From contig JBBINH010000002.1 in NCBI GenBank assembly GCA_037443945.1, positions 62,001 to 126,000 of the forward strand: a stretch of 64,000 bases of DNA. Reading direction: 5' to 3'. Below are positions 7,437-15,363 of this stretch, piece after piece; within the stretch, counting starts at the first letter, position 1, and each line of letters starts with the position of its first letter. The position numbers and the translations under genes were made by a program. This DNA comes from SSF26 sp037443945 (GTDB taxonomy: Bacteria > Chloroflexota > Anaerolineae > J102). The notes under the pieces are model-generated. The model saw only the letters and a program-made list of their open reading frames with translations. It did not search any database and was not told where the DNA came from.

Positions 7437-8728
7437 ACGATTCCGGTTTCCCTGTGCCCGGTTTGTGGCGCTTCGTGTTGCTCCTCGTTAGTTTGGCCAT
7501 CTGCGGTGGCAGCGTGCTCTTCCTCCCGGTCGCTGCCCATCCGGCTCGTTCACCGGTTGGCATGGCCGTCTCCACCGAGGCGACACCCATCCCCCGTGTT
7601 TATTGTGGGGGTGTCTATCGTGGCGATACGAGCACCGGCACGGCTCAGATCGATCGCTATGCCTGTCGACCCGATTGGCCCGAAACCGGACCGGAACATT
7701 TCTATCGCCTGTCCATCCCGACGACACAATCGCTGACCCTGGTCCTGAGTCATCCCCCCGGTCTGGATCTGGATGTGTTCTTGCTGGAGCATGAACAGCT
7801 CGATCGTTGCCACGCTGCCGATGCCACGCTGGCATTGGCCGCCTTAGCACCGGGTCCACATCGCATTGTCGTGGATGGTTTTGCCGACAGTCAGGGACCT
7901 TATACGCTTGCCGTGCTCTGTGAAGGGCCACCCTTGGCCACACCAACCCCGACCGATACGCCGCTGCCGACGGCTACCCCGACGCCGACTCTCGTCCTGA
8001 CGGCTACGCCGACCCCCACCCGCACGCCCACGCGGCCGCGCCTCAGCTACGATGCCTTTTTCCCGGCCCAGCGCCGCCGCTATCCCCCGCCTACGCCGCT
8101 GCCGACTACCCTTATCCTCCAGCCCGGTCGGCAAGGCTACGACGGACTCGCCGATAGCTACCTCAGCGCTTGGGCTATTACCGAGAATTATGCTAATGTA
8201 GACCGGCTTGCACTTCGGCAGTCCGACATCATGGCTCCGGTCTTACGCTTCCGGCTTGATGGTCTGCCTGCCGATGCCCGCATTGTCGAGGCACGTTTGA
8301 GCCTGTGGGCCTTAGCCCGCAGTAACGACAACCCGGCCACGGCCGGCCTCTATCCCCTTCATCGTCCCTGGCAGGTGGATGAAGTCACCTGGCAGCAGGC
8401 GGCCAACGGTGTCCCGTGGGCCCAACCCGGCGCCAACGGCGTACCCGTCGACCGGGGAGGCGTGCCTCTGGCCGTGCAGACGGTGACGGAGACGGGCCGC
8501 TGGTATGAGTGGGACCTGACCCCGCTTGTCCAGGCCTGGGTTGCCGACCCTACAACCAATCATGGCATGATCCTCAAAGCTCTGGCCATACCCCGCGTGC
8601 TCTACACTTTTGCGGCAGCCGAATATCACAACCCGGCTGCCCGACCTCGGTTGCTCATCCGTTACTGGACTCCCACCCCATCCCACCAGGCCTCAACCGT
8701 GCCGTTTACGCCATCGCCGTCCCCCTGA
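7418..8728 (+). CDS. Secreted protein: PPC-like domain, Thr-Pro linker, CBM96/DNRLRE domain
   Basis: Up to 436 residues. An N-terminal hydrophobic segment (FVLLLVSLAICGGSVLFLPV) is a signal peptide or anchor. A PPC-like beta-sandwich follows (DHYRLSIP-type strand, here EHFYRLSIPTTQSLTLVLS, with the typical LDLDVFLLE and PHRIVVDGF strands). After a Thr-Pro linker comes a DNRLRE/CBM96-type domain (ADSYLSAW, LRFRLDGLPADARIVEARLSL, WDLTPLVQAW, PRLLIRYW). CBM96-like domains bind polysaccharides; no catalytic domain is visible. The start is uncertain: ATG 7418 sits in a hairpin loop and has no ribosome site, and GTG 7454 (VPGLWRFVLLL) is a reasonable alternative. It ends TPSPSP without the LPLLRR-type tail of its neighbour. 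Confidence 0.75.
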   Translation: MVGQERNDSGFPVPGLWRFVLLLVSLAICGGSVLFLPVAAHPARSPVGMAVSTEATPIPRVYCGGVYRGDTSTGTAQIDRYACRPDWPETGPEHFYRLSIPTTQSLTLVLSHPPGLDLDVFLLEHEQLDRCHAADATLALAALAPGPHRIVVDGFADSQGPYTLAVLCEGPPLATPTPTDTPLPTATPTPTLVLTATPTPTRTPTRPRLSYDAFFPAQRRRYPPPTPLPTTLILQPGRQGYDGLADSYLSAWAITENYANVDRLALRQSDIMAPVLRFRLDGLPADARIVEARLSLWALARSNDNPATAGLYPLHRPWQVDEVTWQQAANGVPWAQPGANGVPVDRGGVPLAVQTVTETGRWYEWDLTPLVQAWVADPTTNHGMILKALAIPRVLYTFAAAEYHNPAARPRLLIRYWTPTPSHQASTVPFTPSPSP

Positions 8729-8744
8729 CCAGGAACGAAGCACC

Positions 8745-9497
8745 ATGATCATCAGCAAACCTCAGATCCTCGGTTCCAAATTGCGGTCTACTGTGGAGGT
8801 TTCTCCTTCCTCAACGACAACCCAGGTTGTTCCCTTTGTCCCACCGGCGCCGACGTTGACCGGCTACCGTCTGGCCAAGCGAACCCTGGACGTTGTTGTG
8901 GCCTTGTTGGCGCTTATCCTGCTTTCGCCCCTGTTTATCTTGATCTGTTTGGCCATCAAACTCGAAGACGGCGGCCCTGCCATTATCAAACAGCGTCGCG
9001 TGGGCTTGGGAGGCCGGCCCTTTGCGTTTTACAAGTTCCGCTCGATGACGTTGGGGGTCGATCATACCCTAGCCCATCGAGCCTTTGCGCAACAGGTTAT
9101 CCGCGGGGAGATTACCCAGGGGCCTCGTAGCAACGGCGGCGTGCTCAAACCGACCGGCGATGGTCGTGTGATCACCCGCGTGGGCCGCATTTTGCGCAAG
9201 ACGAGTCTGGACGAGCTGCCGCAATTGTTCAACGTTCTGATGGGTACCATGAGTTTGGTGGGGCCGCGGCCCTCGATGGATTACGAGGCCGAAGCTTACT
9301 TCGATTGGTATCTGCCCCGGCTGTCGGTTTTGCCCGGGATTACGGGGCTGGCTCAGATCAACGGCCGCAGCAGCATCCCCTTCCCCGAAATTGTGCGTTG
9401 GGATCTGCGGTATATCGAACAACGCTCGTTCTGGCTCGATCTGAAAATCTTGCTTAAGACCTTGCCGGTGGTTGTGGGGATGCGGAACACGGGGTGA
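8745..9497 (+). CDS. Polyprenyl-phosphate sugar-1-phosphate transferase (bacterial sugar transferase, WcaJ/PssY C-domain type)
   Basis: The protein has 250 residues from ATG 8745; the longer reading from 8610 overlaps the upstream gene and is rejected. A single membrane helix (TLDVVVALLALILLSPLFIL) is followed by the catalytic domain: QRRVGLGGRPFAFYKFRSM, LRKTSLDELPQLFNVLMG, MSLVGPRPSMDYE and LPGITGLAQINGRS. These enzymes move a sugar-1-phosphate from a UDP-sugar to undecaprenyl phosphate, the first membrane step of surface-glycan assembly. The N-terminal CoA-binding-like domain of large WbaP/WcaJ is absent, so this is the short monotopic type. It may prime the glycans made by the region after 26 kb. 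Confidence 0.93.
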   Translation: MIISKPQILGSKLRSTVEVSPSSTTTQVVPFVPPAPTLTGYRLAKRTLDVVVALLALILLSPLFILICLAIKLEDGGPAIIKQRRVGLGGRPFAFYKFRSMTLGVDHTLAHRAFAQQVIRGEITQGPRSNGGVLKPTGDGRVITRVGRILRKTSLDELPQLFNVLMGTMSLVGPRPSMDYEAEAYFDWYLPRLSVLPGITGLAQINGRSSIPFPEIVRWDLRYIEQRSFWLDLKILLKTLPVVVGMRNTG

Positions 9498-9519
9498 AGG
9501 GCTTTCTGCGGGTACGGCG

Positions 9520-10272
9520 ATGGCGCTGAACCCGGACGATCTGGCCTATTTTGCCCGCGGGGCGCGGGCGAACCCGCGTTTCTGGGCCCGATTCGGGGGC
9601 ATGCCCGATCTGAAGGGAAAACGGGTCCTCGATATCGGCTGCGGACACGGGAGTTTGTGCGTGGATATGGCCGCGGCCGGCGCCGAGCAGGTCGTGGGGT
9701 TGGATCTGAACTGTCGTCTGATTGCCTTTGCCGAGGCCTACGTCGAACGATTTCGGCCGGAACTGCGGTCGCGGCTGCGATTTGCCTGTCAGGATCTGCG
9801 CGACTATCCGCCGATGCTGTTCGACCTTATCGTCTCCAAAGATACGTTTGAGCATGTCCTCGATCTGGAGGGCTTGCTGGCCGAAATCCACCGACGGTTG
9901 GTGCCCGGAGGGCGGTTGTATGCCGGCTTCGGACCGCTCTACTACAGTCCCTTTGGCGATCACGATGCCGTGCGCCTGGGCGTGCGGTTGCCTTGGGCGC
10001 ACGTGCTCATGGGCGACCGCCGGGTCATTGCCCATGTCAATCGGCGACGGCGGGTCCCGATCCAGACGATCCGGGAATTGGGCCTCAATCAGCTTCGCCT
10101 GCGCGACTACCGCCGCCTTTTTGCGGCCTGCGGCTTACAGACCGTAGCCTGGTGGACAAACCGCACCGACCATCCTGTCGGCAAAATGTTGGCCGTGCTC
10201 GCCCACGTACCCGGTCTGGCCGATTATATGACCTTCAACGTCTACTGCATCCTCCAAAAACGCGGCGCCTGA
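9520..10272 (+). CDS. SAM-dependent class I methyltransferase
   Basis: The protein has 250 residues from ATG 9520, 22 bases after the sugar-transferase stop. The SAM-binding motif I VLDIGCGHGSLCVDMA and the acidic strand-2 residue in VVGLDLN are intact, followed by DLIVSKDTFEHVLDLEGLLA (motif post-II/III) and VPGGRLYAGFGPLYYSPFGD. The Methyltransf_11/25 type fold is clear. The acceptor is unknown; sugar or lipid-linked glycan methylation would fit the neighbour. Confidence 0.88.
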   Translation: MALNPDDLAYFARGARANPRFWARFGGMPDLKGKRVLDIGCGHGSLCVDMAAAGAEQVVGLDLNCRLIAFAEAYVERFRPELRSRLRFACQDLRDYPPMLFDLIVSKDTFEHVLDLEGLLAEIHRRLVPGGRLYAGFGPLYYSPFGDHDAVRLGVRLPWAHVLMGDRRVIAHVNRRRRVPIQTIRELGLNQLRLRDYRRLFAACGLQTVAWWTNRTDHPVGKMLAVLAHVPGLADYMTFNVYCILQKRGA

Positions 10273-10331
10273 GCTTGGTCGTGTCGGCACCGCCGTCGGG
10301 AAGCGAGTCCCGGTTGTTTTGCGGCAGGGCT

Positions 10332-10372
10332 TTGGCTTCGTCCATGACCGTGGTCTATAATCCGGTAACCGG
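10332..10372 (+). promoter_or_regulatory. Candidate promoter with palindrome at the predicted start site
   Basis: TTGGCT (10332-10337), an 18-base spacer and a perfect TATAAT (10356-10361) lie about 50 bases ahead of the large modular gene. Directly after the -10 sits CCGGT-A-ACCGG (10362-10372), an 11-base near-palindrome that could be an operator. The -35 is weak (4 of 6). Confidence 0.5.
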
Positions 10373-10407
10373 CGCCAACGTTGCGTCTGTTCCTGGGTAT
10401 CCGTCCG

Positions 10408-13400
10408 ATGTCCCCCTCTCGTTCGTCGCGACGCCTGGTTTTCCTTTTCCTTGCCATCGGGTTGATCGTGGTGGTGATCGGTGGGGTTGGCCTGCTTTGG
10501 TGGCGGTGGTGGCGCCCGCCATCCCCTGTCCCCTCACCCACCGCTATCGTAACGACCACACCGACGCCGGCTATGCCATCCACACCGACGCCGACCCTAA
10601 CGCCCACGCCGACGCCGGTAGCGACCGAAGTTGCTGCTCAGGTGGTGTTTGGCTCGCTGCAGCCGGGGGTGTACGAGGCCTATGATCATCTCAGTCGCGA
10701 GCCCGAACTGCGCGGGGGCACCCTGGAATTTCGTTGGAACCAGGTCGAACCTCTCCAGAACGGCTATAACTGGTCGGTCCTGGACCGGGCCTTGGCGCAA
10801 CTTCCGACCGGACGCCGCGCCATCCTGCGCCTGATGGTGCGTTGCAACGAGGGCAACAACGAGGTCTGCACGCCGGATTGGGCGCTGCGCGACGAGTTCC
10901 GTCCCATCGTTGCCGCCGTGCCCCCGGCTTGTGGTCTAAGCGCAAGCACGCGAAAGCACTTGAACTATCTGGACGAGGGTGTCCAGCGCGAGCTTTTGGA
11001 GCTGATCCGCCTGTTGGGCCAACGGTACAATGCCGATCCGCGGGTGACGGCCGTGGAAGTCGGCGTGGGTTATAACGGTGAATCGTCGCCGTGGCCGTTG
11101 ACCACGCTCTGCGACAAGGAGGCCCAACGCAGCGCTTACGAGGCCGCCTACGGCCCTACAGGACCGCGACAATGGGCGGATTGGCATCTCCGCCAGCTAG
11201 AGGCCTATACGGCCGCTTTCCCGGATCAGACGTTGCTCACCATCATCACCGGGGATTACGCCGAGGCCGAGCGCTGGCGGGTGGTGCAGTGGGCCGTGGA
11301 GCACGGGGTGGGGCTGATGGTGACCTCGCTGGTGGCCGACTATCATAGCAATCGCGGCAAAAGCGGCGATTTTTGTTTTTGGGGTGCCATCACGCGGCCG
11401 AGAGCAGCTCCCAGCGCCACCCTGGCCAATGCCTACCTCACCCAATGGGCGGCCTTGGACCACGTGTGGGAACAGGTCCCTATCGGTTTTGAGTTCAATA
11501 ACGCCTCAAGCTTGATCGGCCTCGGTATCGAGGCCCACACCTGGTGGTCGGCCCTTAATGCTCTGGACAAACATGCCGATATCATCGAACCGTTTCGGGC
11601 CAACACCCGCCAAACTGCGGTTTGGCGTTTTGTCAATGCCTACATCGGCCAGACGGCCGGCACCACACCGGCGGTCTGGATTGTTTTCCGCAGCAGCAAT
11701 CCCGCTCTGCCTGACGCCCAATGCGGCGATCTGTTCGATTACTCGTTTTTCCTCATCCATGAATTGGAGAGGCTGGGGTACGATACCCTCCTGCAGCAAC
11801 AAAGCGTGCGTCGGGCCGATGCCTTGACACGACGTTTCCAGATCGGCCCGGCTACCGATTGGCGCGGGGCTTATGCTCGTGAAACGGCCGACGGATGGCC
11901 GGTTTTCAACCTCGATGTCGATGATACGTTCAGCAGGCGCCTCGGCGGTGCGGTTGAGGTCGTCGTCACCTATTTCGATCATGCCAACGGCGGGCGTTGG
12001 GCGCTCGATTACGATAGCCTCACCGGTCCGCGTCGGGCCGGTGAAGTCGTGCTGACGGGGACCAACACCTGGCGAGAGCAGGTTTTCCGGTTGAACGATG
12101 TCCGCTTCGGCAACGGTTTGCCCAAAATGCAGGCCGATAGCCGTCGGACGGGTTTTGATCTGCGTCTGGACCGGGTGGACGGAACGAACGATAGCTTCCA
12201 TCGGGTCCTGGTGCGGCCTGTGGGGACGATTCCCCTGATGAGCCCCACACCACGACCAGGCCGGACACCAACGCCTTCTGCCCCCACACCGACGCCGCAG
12301 TCGCCTTTCTACTTTCGCTTCCGACAGGGGATCGACGAGTACCGAGGCGTGCGCGATACGTTTATCGAGGCCTTTCAGCCCGACGTTGCGCGTGCCAACG
12401 AGCCGCTGTTGGGCGTGCGACCTCTCGACCGAGCTGCTGCCTTGCTGTATTTCGACCTCGGTCGTCTTCCTCCGGATGCCCTTGTCCATCGGGCCTATCT
12501 CTATCTGACGCGGCTGGCGCCGGCCGATCAAACCGTCACCCTGACCCTCTATCGGTTGTTGCGGTCCTGGAGCGAGATGGCGACCTTCCGCCAGGCCGAT
12601 ACCGACAGCCCCTGGGAGCAGCCGGGTGCTCTCGGCCTGAGCGATGCCGCTTCCAACCCCGTGGCCGGGCCGCTACCGGTTGCCCCCGGCGCCGTGGCCC
12701 GCTTCGATGTGACCGCCCTGGTCCAGAGTTGGATCGCCGATCCGATGCTCAATCAGGGCCTGATCGTGCGGGGTGACAGCAACGTTGCGCGACGATACGA
12801 GTTTGCCAGCAGCGAAAACCCTACACCGGTTTGGCGGCCGTATCTGGAAATCCTTCTAGAAACGCCGACGCCCACGCCAACCCGCACGCCCACCCCGACG
12901 CCCACCCCGACTGCCACGCCTACGGCCACAGCCACGCGTACGCCGACCTCGACCCGCACGCCCACATCCACCCCGACCCCCACCCCCAGTCCCACCGCTA
13001 CGCCGACGCCGACCCCCACACCGGCCGTACGCCTGCGCGAGGAGACGGTCTTGCGTCGCGGGCCTGGCTTCAATTTCGATGGACTCGCCACGGCAGCTGC
13101 CGACACCGTCCTTCCGCTGCTGGGACGCAGCGCCGACGGCGATTGGCTGGCCGTCTGTTGCGTAGGAACCGATCCGGCCTGGGTACCCGGCATGAATGCC
13201 GAGGTGTTGCACATCACAACGGAGGCTTTGCCCATCATTAGCTCGCCACCGACGCCCACACCGACGCCTACGCATACACCGACCCCCACACCCTCGCCGA
13301 CACCGTCACCGACGGCCACCGCAACGGCGACGCCCACGCCCACGCCGACAGCCACCCCTACGCCCACGCCCACACCCACCGCCACGATAACCCCCACGCC

Positions 13401-15357
13401 GACGGCTGTGGTACCGGCCTGTCTGCCGTTTCGCCTGTTCGTGCTCGATATCGGCACCCAACCCAAAGGCGTGGCCGTGGGTAGCCTGGCCGATGGTACC
13501 GTCGTGACCGGCATCGGTCTGTACGAAAGCGCTGCTTTGGCTCTGGTCGTCGGCGATGAGGTCCGCATGATACCCACCGACGGTCGGGGCGCCAACGGTG
13601 TGGCGTTTGCCAACGGGCGGTTTTACATGGTCCATCGCGATAGCCGCAGCGTCAGCATCATCGACCCGGTGGCAGGCCGACAGGTGGGCCGTCTTCCGAC
13701 GGGTCGGGAACCGTGGGGCGCGGCCGCCACTGCCGACAGGCTCTATGTGGCCGATTTTGCCGACGACACGGTGAGCGTCTTTGACCTGAATGACGAACAG
13801 CTCGTGGTCAGGGTGCCGGTCGCTCCGCTACCGGCCTTTGTGGCGGCAGCAGCCGATCGGGCGTTCGTGGCCCATCTCGGCGGTCAGATCAGTGTCATCG
13901 GTCCGGAGGGCGAGGTGCTTGCCGTTTTCGGACCCCTTATCGGCGGCGATGCGTTCGGTCTGGCCTACGACGCCGTCCACGATCGGCTGTGGGCGGGAAG
14001 CCGTCAGGCGCGCAGCCTGTTGGCCCTCGACGCCAGAACGGGCGTTGTTCAGGCCCGCTATCTTCTCCCGGCCGCACCGTATGCCGTGGCCTATAATCCG
14101 GCGACCGATCAGGTGTTGGCCGTGGATGCCGTTCACAATCGGCTGATGATCGTCCAGGCAGCCGACGGCGAGCTGCTAGGCCTCTTGCCGCTCAGCACCC
14201 AGGGTAGCGATCACGGCGGCCAGGGGCTGGCCGTATCCGCCAACCGGATTTTCGTCCCCGCTTTTGCAGCAGGAGCGCTGGACGGTTTCGACGGTGGACC
14301 GTGTGTCACACCGACGCCAACGCCGACATCCACTCCTACCCCCACGCGCACGCCGACCCCCACACGCACCCCGCGCGTGCGCACGCCGACCCCCACACGC
14401 ACATCGACTCCGACACCGACCATCACGCCTACGGTTACACCGACGGCCACACCCACGCCGACATCGACGCCAACCGTCACAGCGACGCCGACGGCCACGT
14501 TTACGCCGAGCCCCACACCCACGCCGACGCCGGCCACGCTTATCGCCAAGATTCAAATCGTCTGGCCTCACGGCGGTGCTGCCGTGACCGAGGCCGAGCG
14601 GGCGAACATCACCGTCCATCTCTACGAAGACGAGGCTCTGAACCCGGTGGTGTGTGACTTCGCCGCCACGGTGCGGTTATGGGCGGCGCGCAACAATGAA
14701 CCGGCACGTCCCGTTGCCGTCGGTCAGCCTCGTCTGACCGAGCAGGACGGTCGGCGCTTTACCGTCTGGGATTTCAACGACATCGATGTCGCTGCAGCCC
14801 GCGATCCCCGCACTAAACTTCACTTCTTCGTGACCGTGGATGGCTTCGAGACGCGACACAACGTCTGGACCCATGGCGCCGATGCTCGTACCCTGGCACC
14901 TGTCCAGGATATCCCCACCGCCGTGTTGACGACGCTGCCCTCTGCCCTTGACGCACGCATCGAGATCGTCTGGCCTCACGGTGGCCGAGCGGTAAGCGAA
15001 GCTCGACTGGCCAATATCACCGTCTATCTCTTCCGCCGGGATACCCTGGAAGCCCTGGGGCCTTCGGTGCGGCCGTTGCCGACGGTCCGTCTGCACAGGG
15101 CGCACAACAACGAGCCGGACGGCGGCCGCGCGGCGGCGCCGATCGGTATCCCCCGGACCATCACGGCCCAGGGTCGGACCTGGCTGGTCTGGGATTTCAA
15201 CGATGTGGATGTGGCTGCGGCCAACGATCCGCAGAATCGTATCTATTTCTGGGTGGATACGGATGAAGTGCCGACGGCGACGAACATCTGGACCCATGGC
15301 GTGCTCGGCCTCACGCGGGCGCCGATACAGGATGTGCCGGCCCGCAGTTGTCGGTGA
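10408..15357 (+). CDS. Giant membrane-anchored modular protein: TIM-barrel glycosidase-like, CBM96/DNRLRE, SH3, beta-propeller, tandem C-terminal repeat domain
   Basis: The protein has 1649 residues from ATG 10408 (a TTG at 10381 would add nine). Approximate order: transmembrane anchor 10-35 (FLFLAIGLIVVVIGGVGLLW, then WWRWW); Thr-Pro linker to about 72; TIM-barrel-like and beta-sandwich region 75-610, like that of the 4890 protein; linker; CBM96/DNRLRE domain 630-816 (LYFDLGRLPPDALVHRAYLYL, FDVTALVQSWIADP); linker; bacterial SH3-like domain 873-944 (VLRRGPGFNFDGL, GDWLAV); linker; YncE-like beta-propeller 1002-1300 (SVSIIDPVAGRQVGRLPTG); linker; two copies of a 120-130-residue domain (1377-1507 and 1510-1644) I do not recognise. 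The anchor with no cleavage site suggests it stays attached facing out. No LPxx tail is present. Confidence 0.78.
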   Translation: MSPSRSSRRLVFLFLAIGLIVVVIGGVGLLWWRWWRPPSPVPSPTAIVTTTPTPAMPSTPTPTLTPTPTPVATEVAAQVVFGSLQPGVYEAYDHLSREPELRGGTLEFRWNQVEPLQNGYNWSVLDRALAQLPTGRRAILRLMVRCNEGNNEVCTPDWALRDEFRPIVAAVPPACGLSASTRKHLNYLDEGVQRELLELIRLLGQRYNADPRVTAVEVGVGYNGESSPWPLTTLCDKEAQRSAYEAAYGPTGPRQWADWHLRQLEAYTAAFPDQTLLTIITGDYAEAERWRVVQWAVEHGVGLMVTSLVADYHSNRGKSGDFCFWGAITRPRAAPSATLANAYLTQWAALDHVWEQVPIGFEFNNASSLIGLGIEAHTWWSALNALDKHADIIEPFRANTRQTAVWRFVNAYIGQTAGTTPAVWIVFRSSNPALPDAQCGDLFDYSFFLIHELERLGYDTLLQQQSVRRADALTRRFQIGPATDWRGAYARETADGWPVFNLDVDDTFSRRLGGAVEVVVTYFDHANGGRWALDYDSLTGPRRAGEVVLTGTNTWREQVFRLNDVRFGNGLPKMQADSRRTGFDLRLDRVDGTNDSFHRVLVRPVGTIPLMSPTPRPGRTPTPSAPTPTPQSPFYFRFRQGIDEYRGVRDTFIEAFQPDVARANEPLLGVRPLDRAAALLYFDLGRLPPDALVHRAYLYLTRLAPADQTVTLTLYRLLRSWSEMATFRQADTDSPWEQPGALGLSDAASNPVAGPLPVAPGAVARFDVTALVQSWIADPMLNQGLIVRGDSNVARRYEFASSENPTPVWRPYLEILLETPTPTPTRTPTPTPTPTATPTATATRTPTSTRTPTSTPTPTPSPTATPTPTPTPAVRLREETVLRRGPGFNFDGLATAAADTVLPLLGRSADGDWLAVCCVGTDPAWVPGMNAEVLHITTEALPIISSPPTPTPTPTHTPTPTPSPTPSPTATATATPTPTPTATPTPTPTPTATITPTPTAVVPACLPFRLFVLDIGTQPKGVAVGSLADGTVVTGIGLYESAALALVVGDEVRMIPTDGRGANGVAFANGRFYMVHRDSRSVSIIDPVAGRQVGRLPTGREPWGAAATADRLYVADFADDTVSVFDLNDEQLVVRVPVAPLPAFVAAAADRAFVAHLGGQISVIGPEGEVLAVFGPLIGGDAFGLAYDAVHDRLWAGSRQARSLLALDARTGVVQARYLLPAAPYAVAYNPATDQVLAVDAVHNRLMIVQAADGELLGLLPLSTQGSDHGGQGLAVSANRIFVPAFAAGALDGFDGGPCVTPTPTPTSTPTPTRTPTPTRTPRVRTPTPTRTSTPTPTITPTVTPTATPTPTSTPTVTATPTATFTPSPTPTPTPATLIAKIQIVWPHGGAAVTEAERANITVHLYEDEALNPVVCDFAATVRLWAARNNEPARPVAVGQPRLTEQDGRRFTVWDFNDIDVAAARDPRTKLHFFVTVDGFETRHNVWTHGADARTLAPVQDIPTAVLTTLPSALDARIEIVWPHGGRAVSEARLANITVYLFRRDTLEALGPSVRPLPTVRLHRAHNNEPDGGRAAAPIGIPRTITAQGRTWLVWDFNDVDVAAANDPQNRIYFWVDTDEVPTATNIWTHGVLGLTRAPIQDVPARSCR
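12862..13023 (+). repeat. Thr-Pro linker repeat between CBM96-like and SH3-like domains
   Basis: About 54 codons of mainly Thr-Pro with Ala, Arg and Ser substitutions. The complementary strand reads as an open Val-Gly repeat frame, which is a by-product and not a gene. Confidence 0.9.
13245..13408 (+). repeat. Thr-Pro linker repeat between SH3-like domain and beta-propeller
   Basis: About 54 codons, (TP)n with Ala/Ser/Ile interruptions, same codon pattern as the other linkers of this protein. Confidence 0.9.
14308..14532 (+). repeat. Thr-Pro linker repeat between beta-propeller and tandem C-terminal domain
   Basis: About 75 codons, the longest linker in this protein. It includes Arg-containing units (TPTRTPRVRTPTP) as well as plain TP. 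Confidence 0.9.
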
Positions 15358-15363
15358 ACGGCG

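Noticed and set aside
12753..13613. Long minus-strand frame of mainly Val-Gly repeats opposite the Thr-Pro linkers (others at 6815-7039, 14211-14549 and 44646-44933)
   Set aside because: It is the reverse complement of ACN-CCN codons and exists only because the linkers lack stop codons on the other strand; no start context or fold.
12862..14532. Regular short repeats that might suggest a CRISPR array
   Set aside because: They are in-frame Thr-Pro codon repeats without unique spacers of constant length, and no cas gene is nearby.
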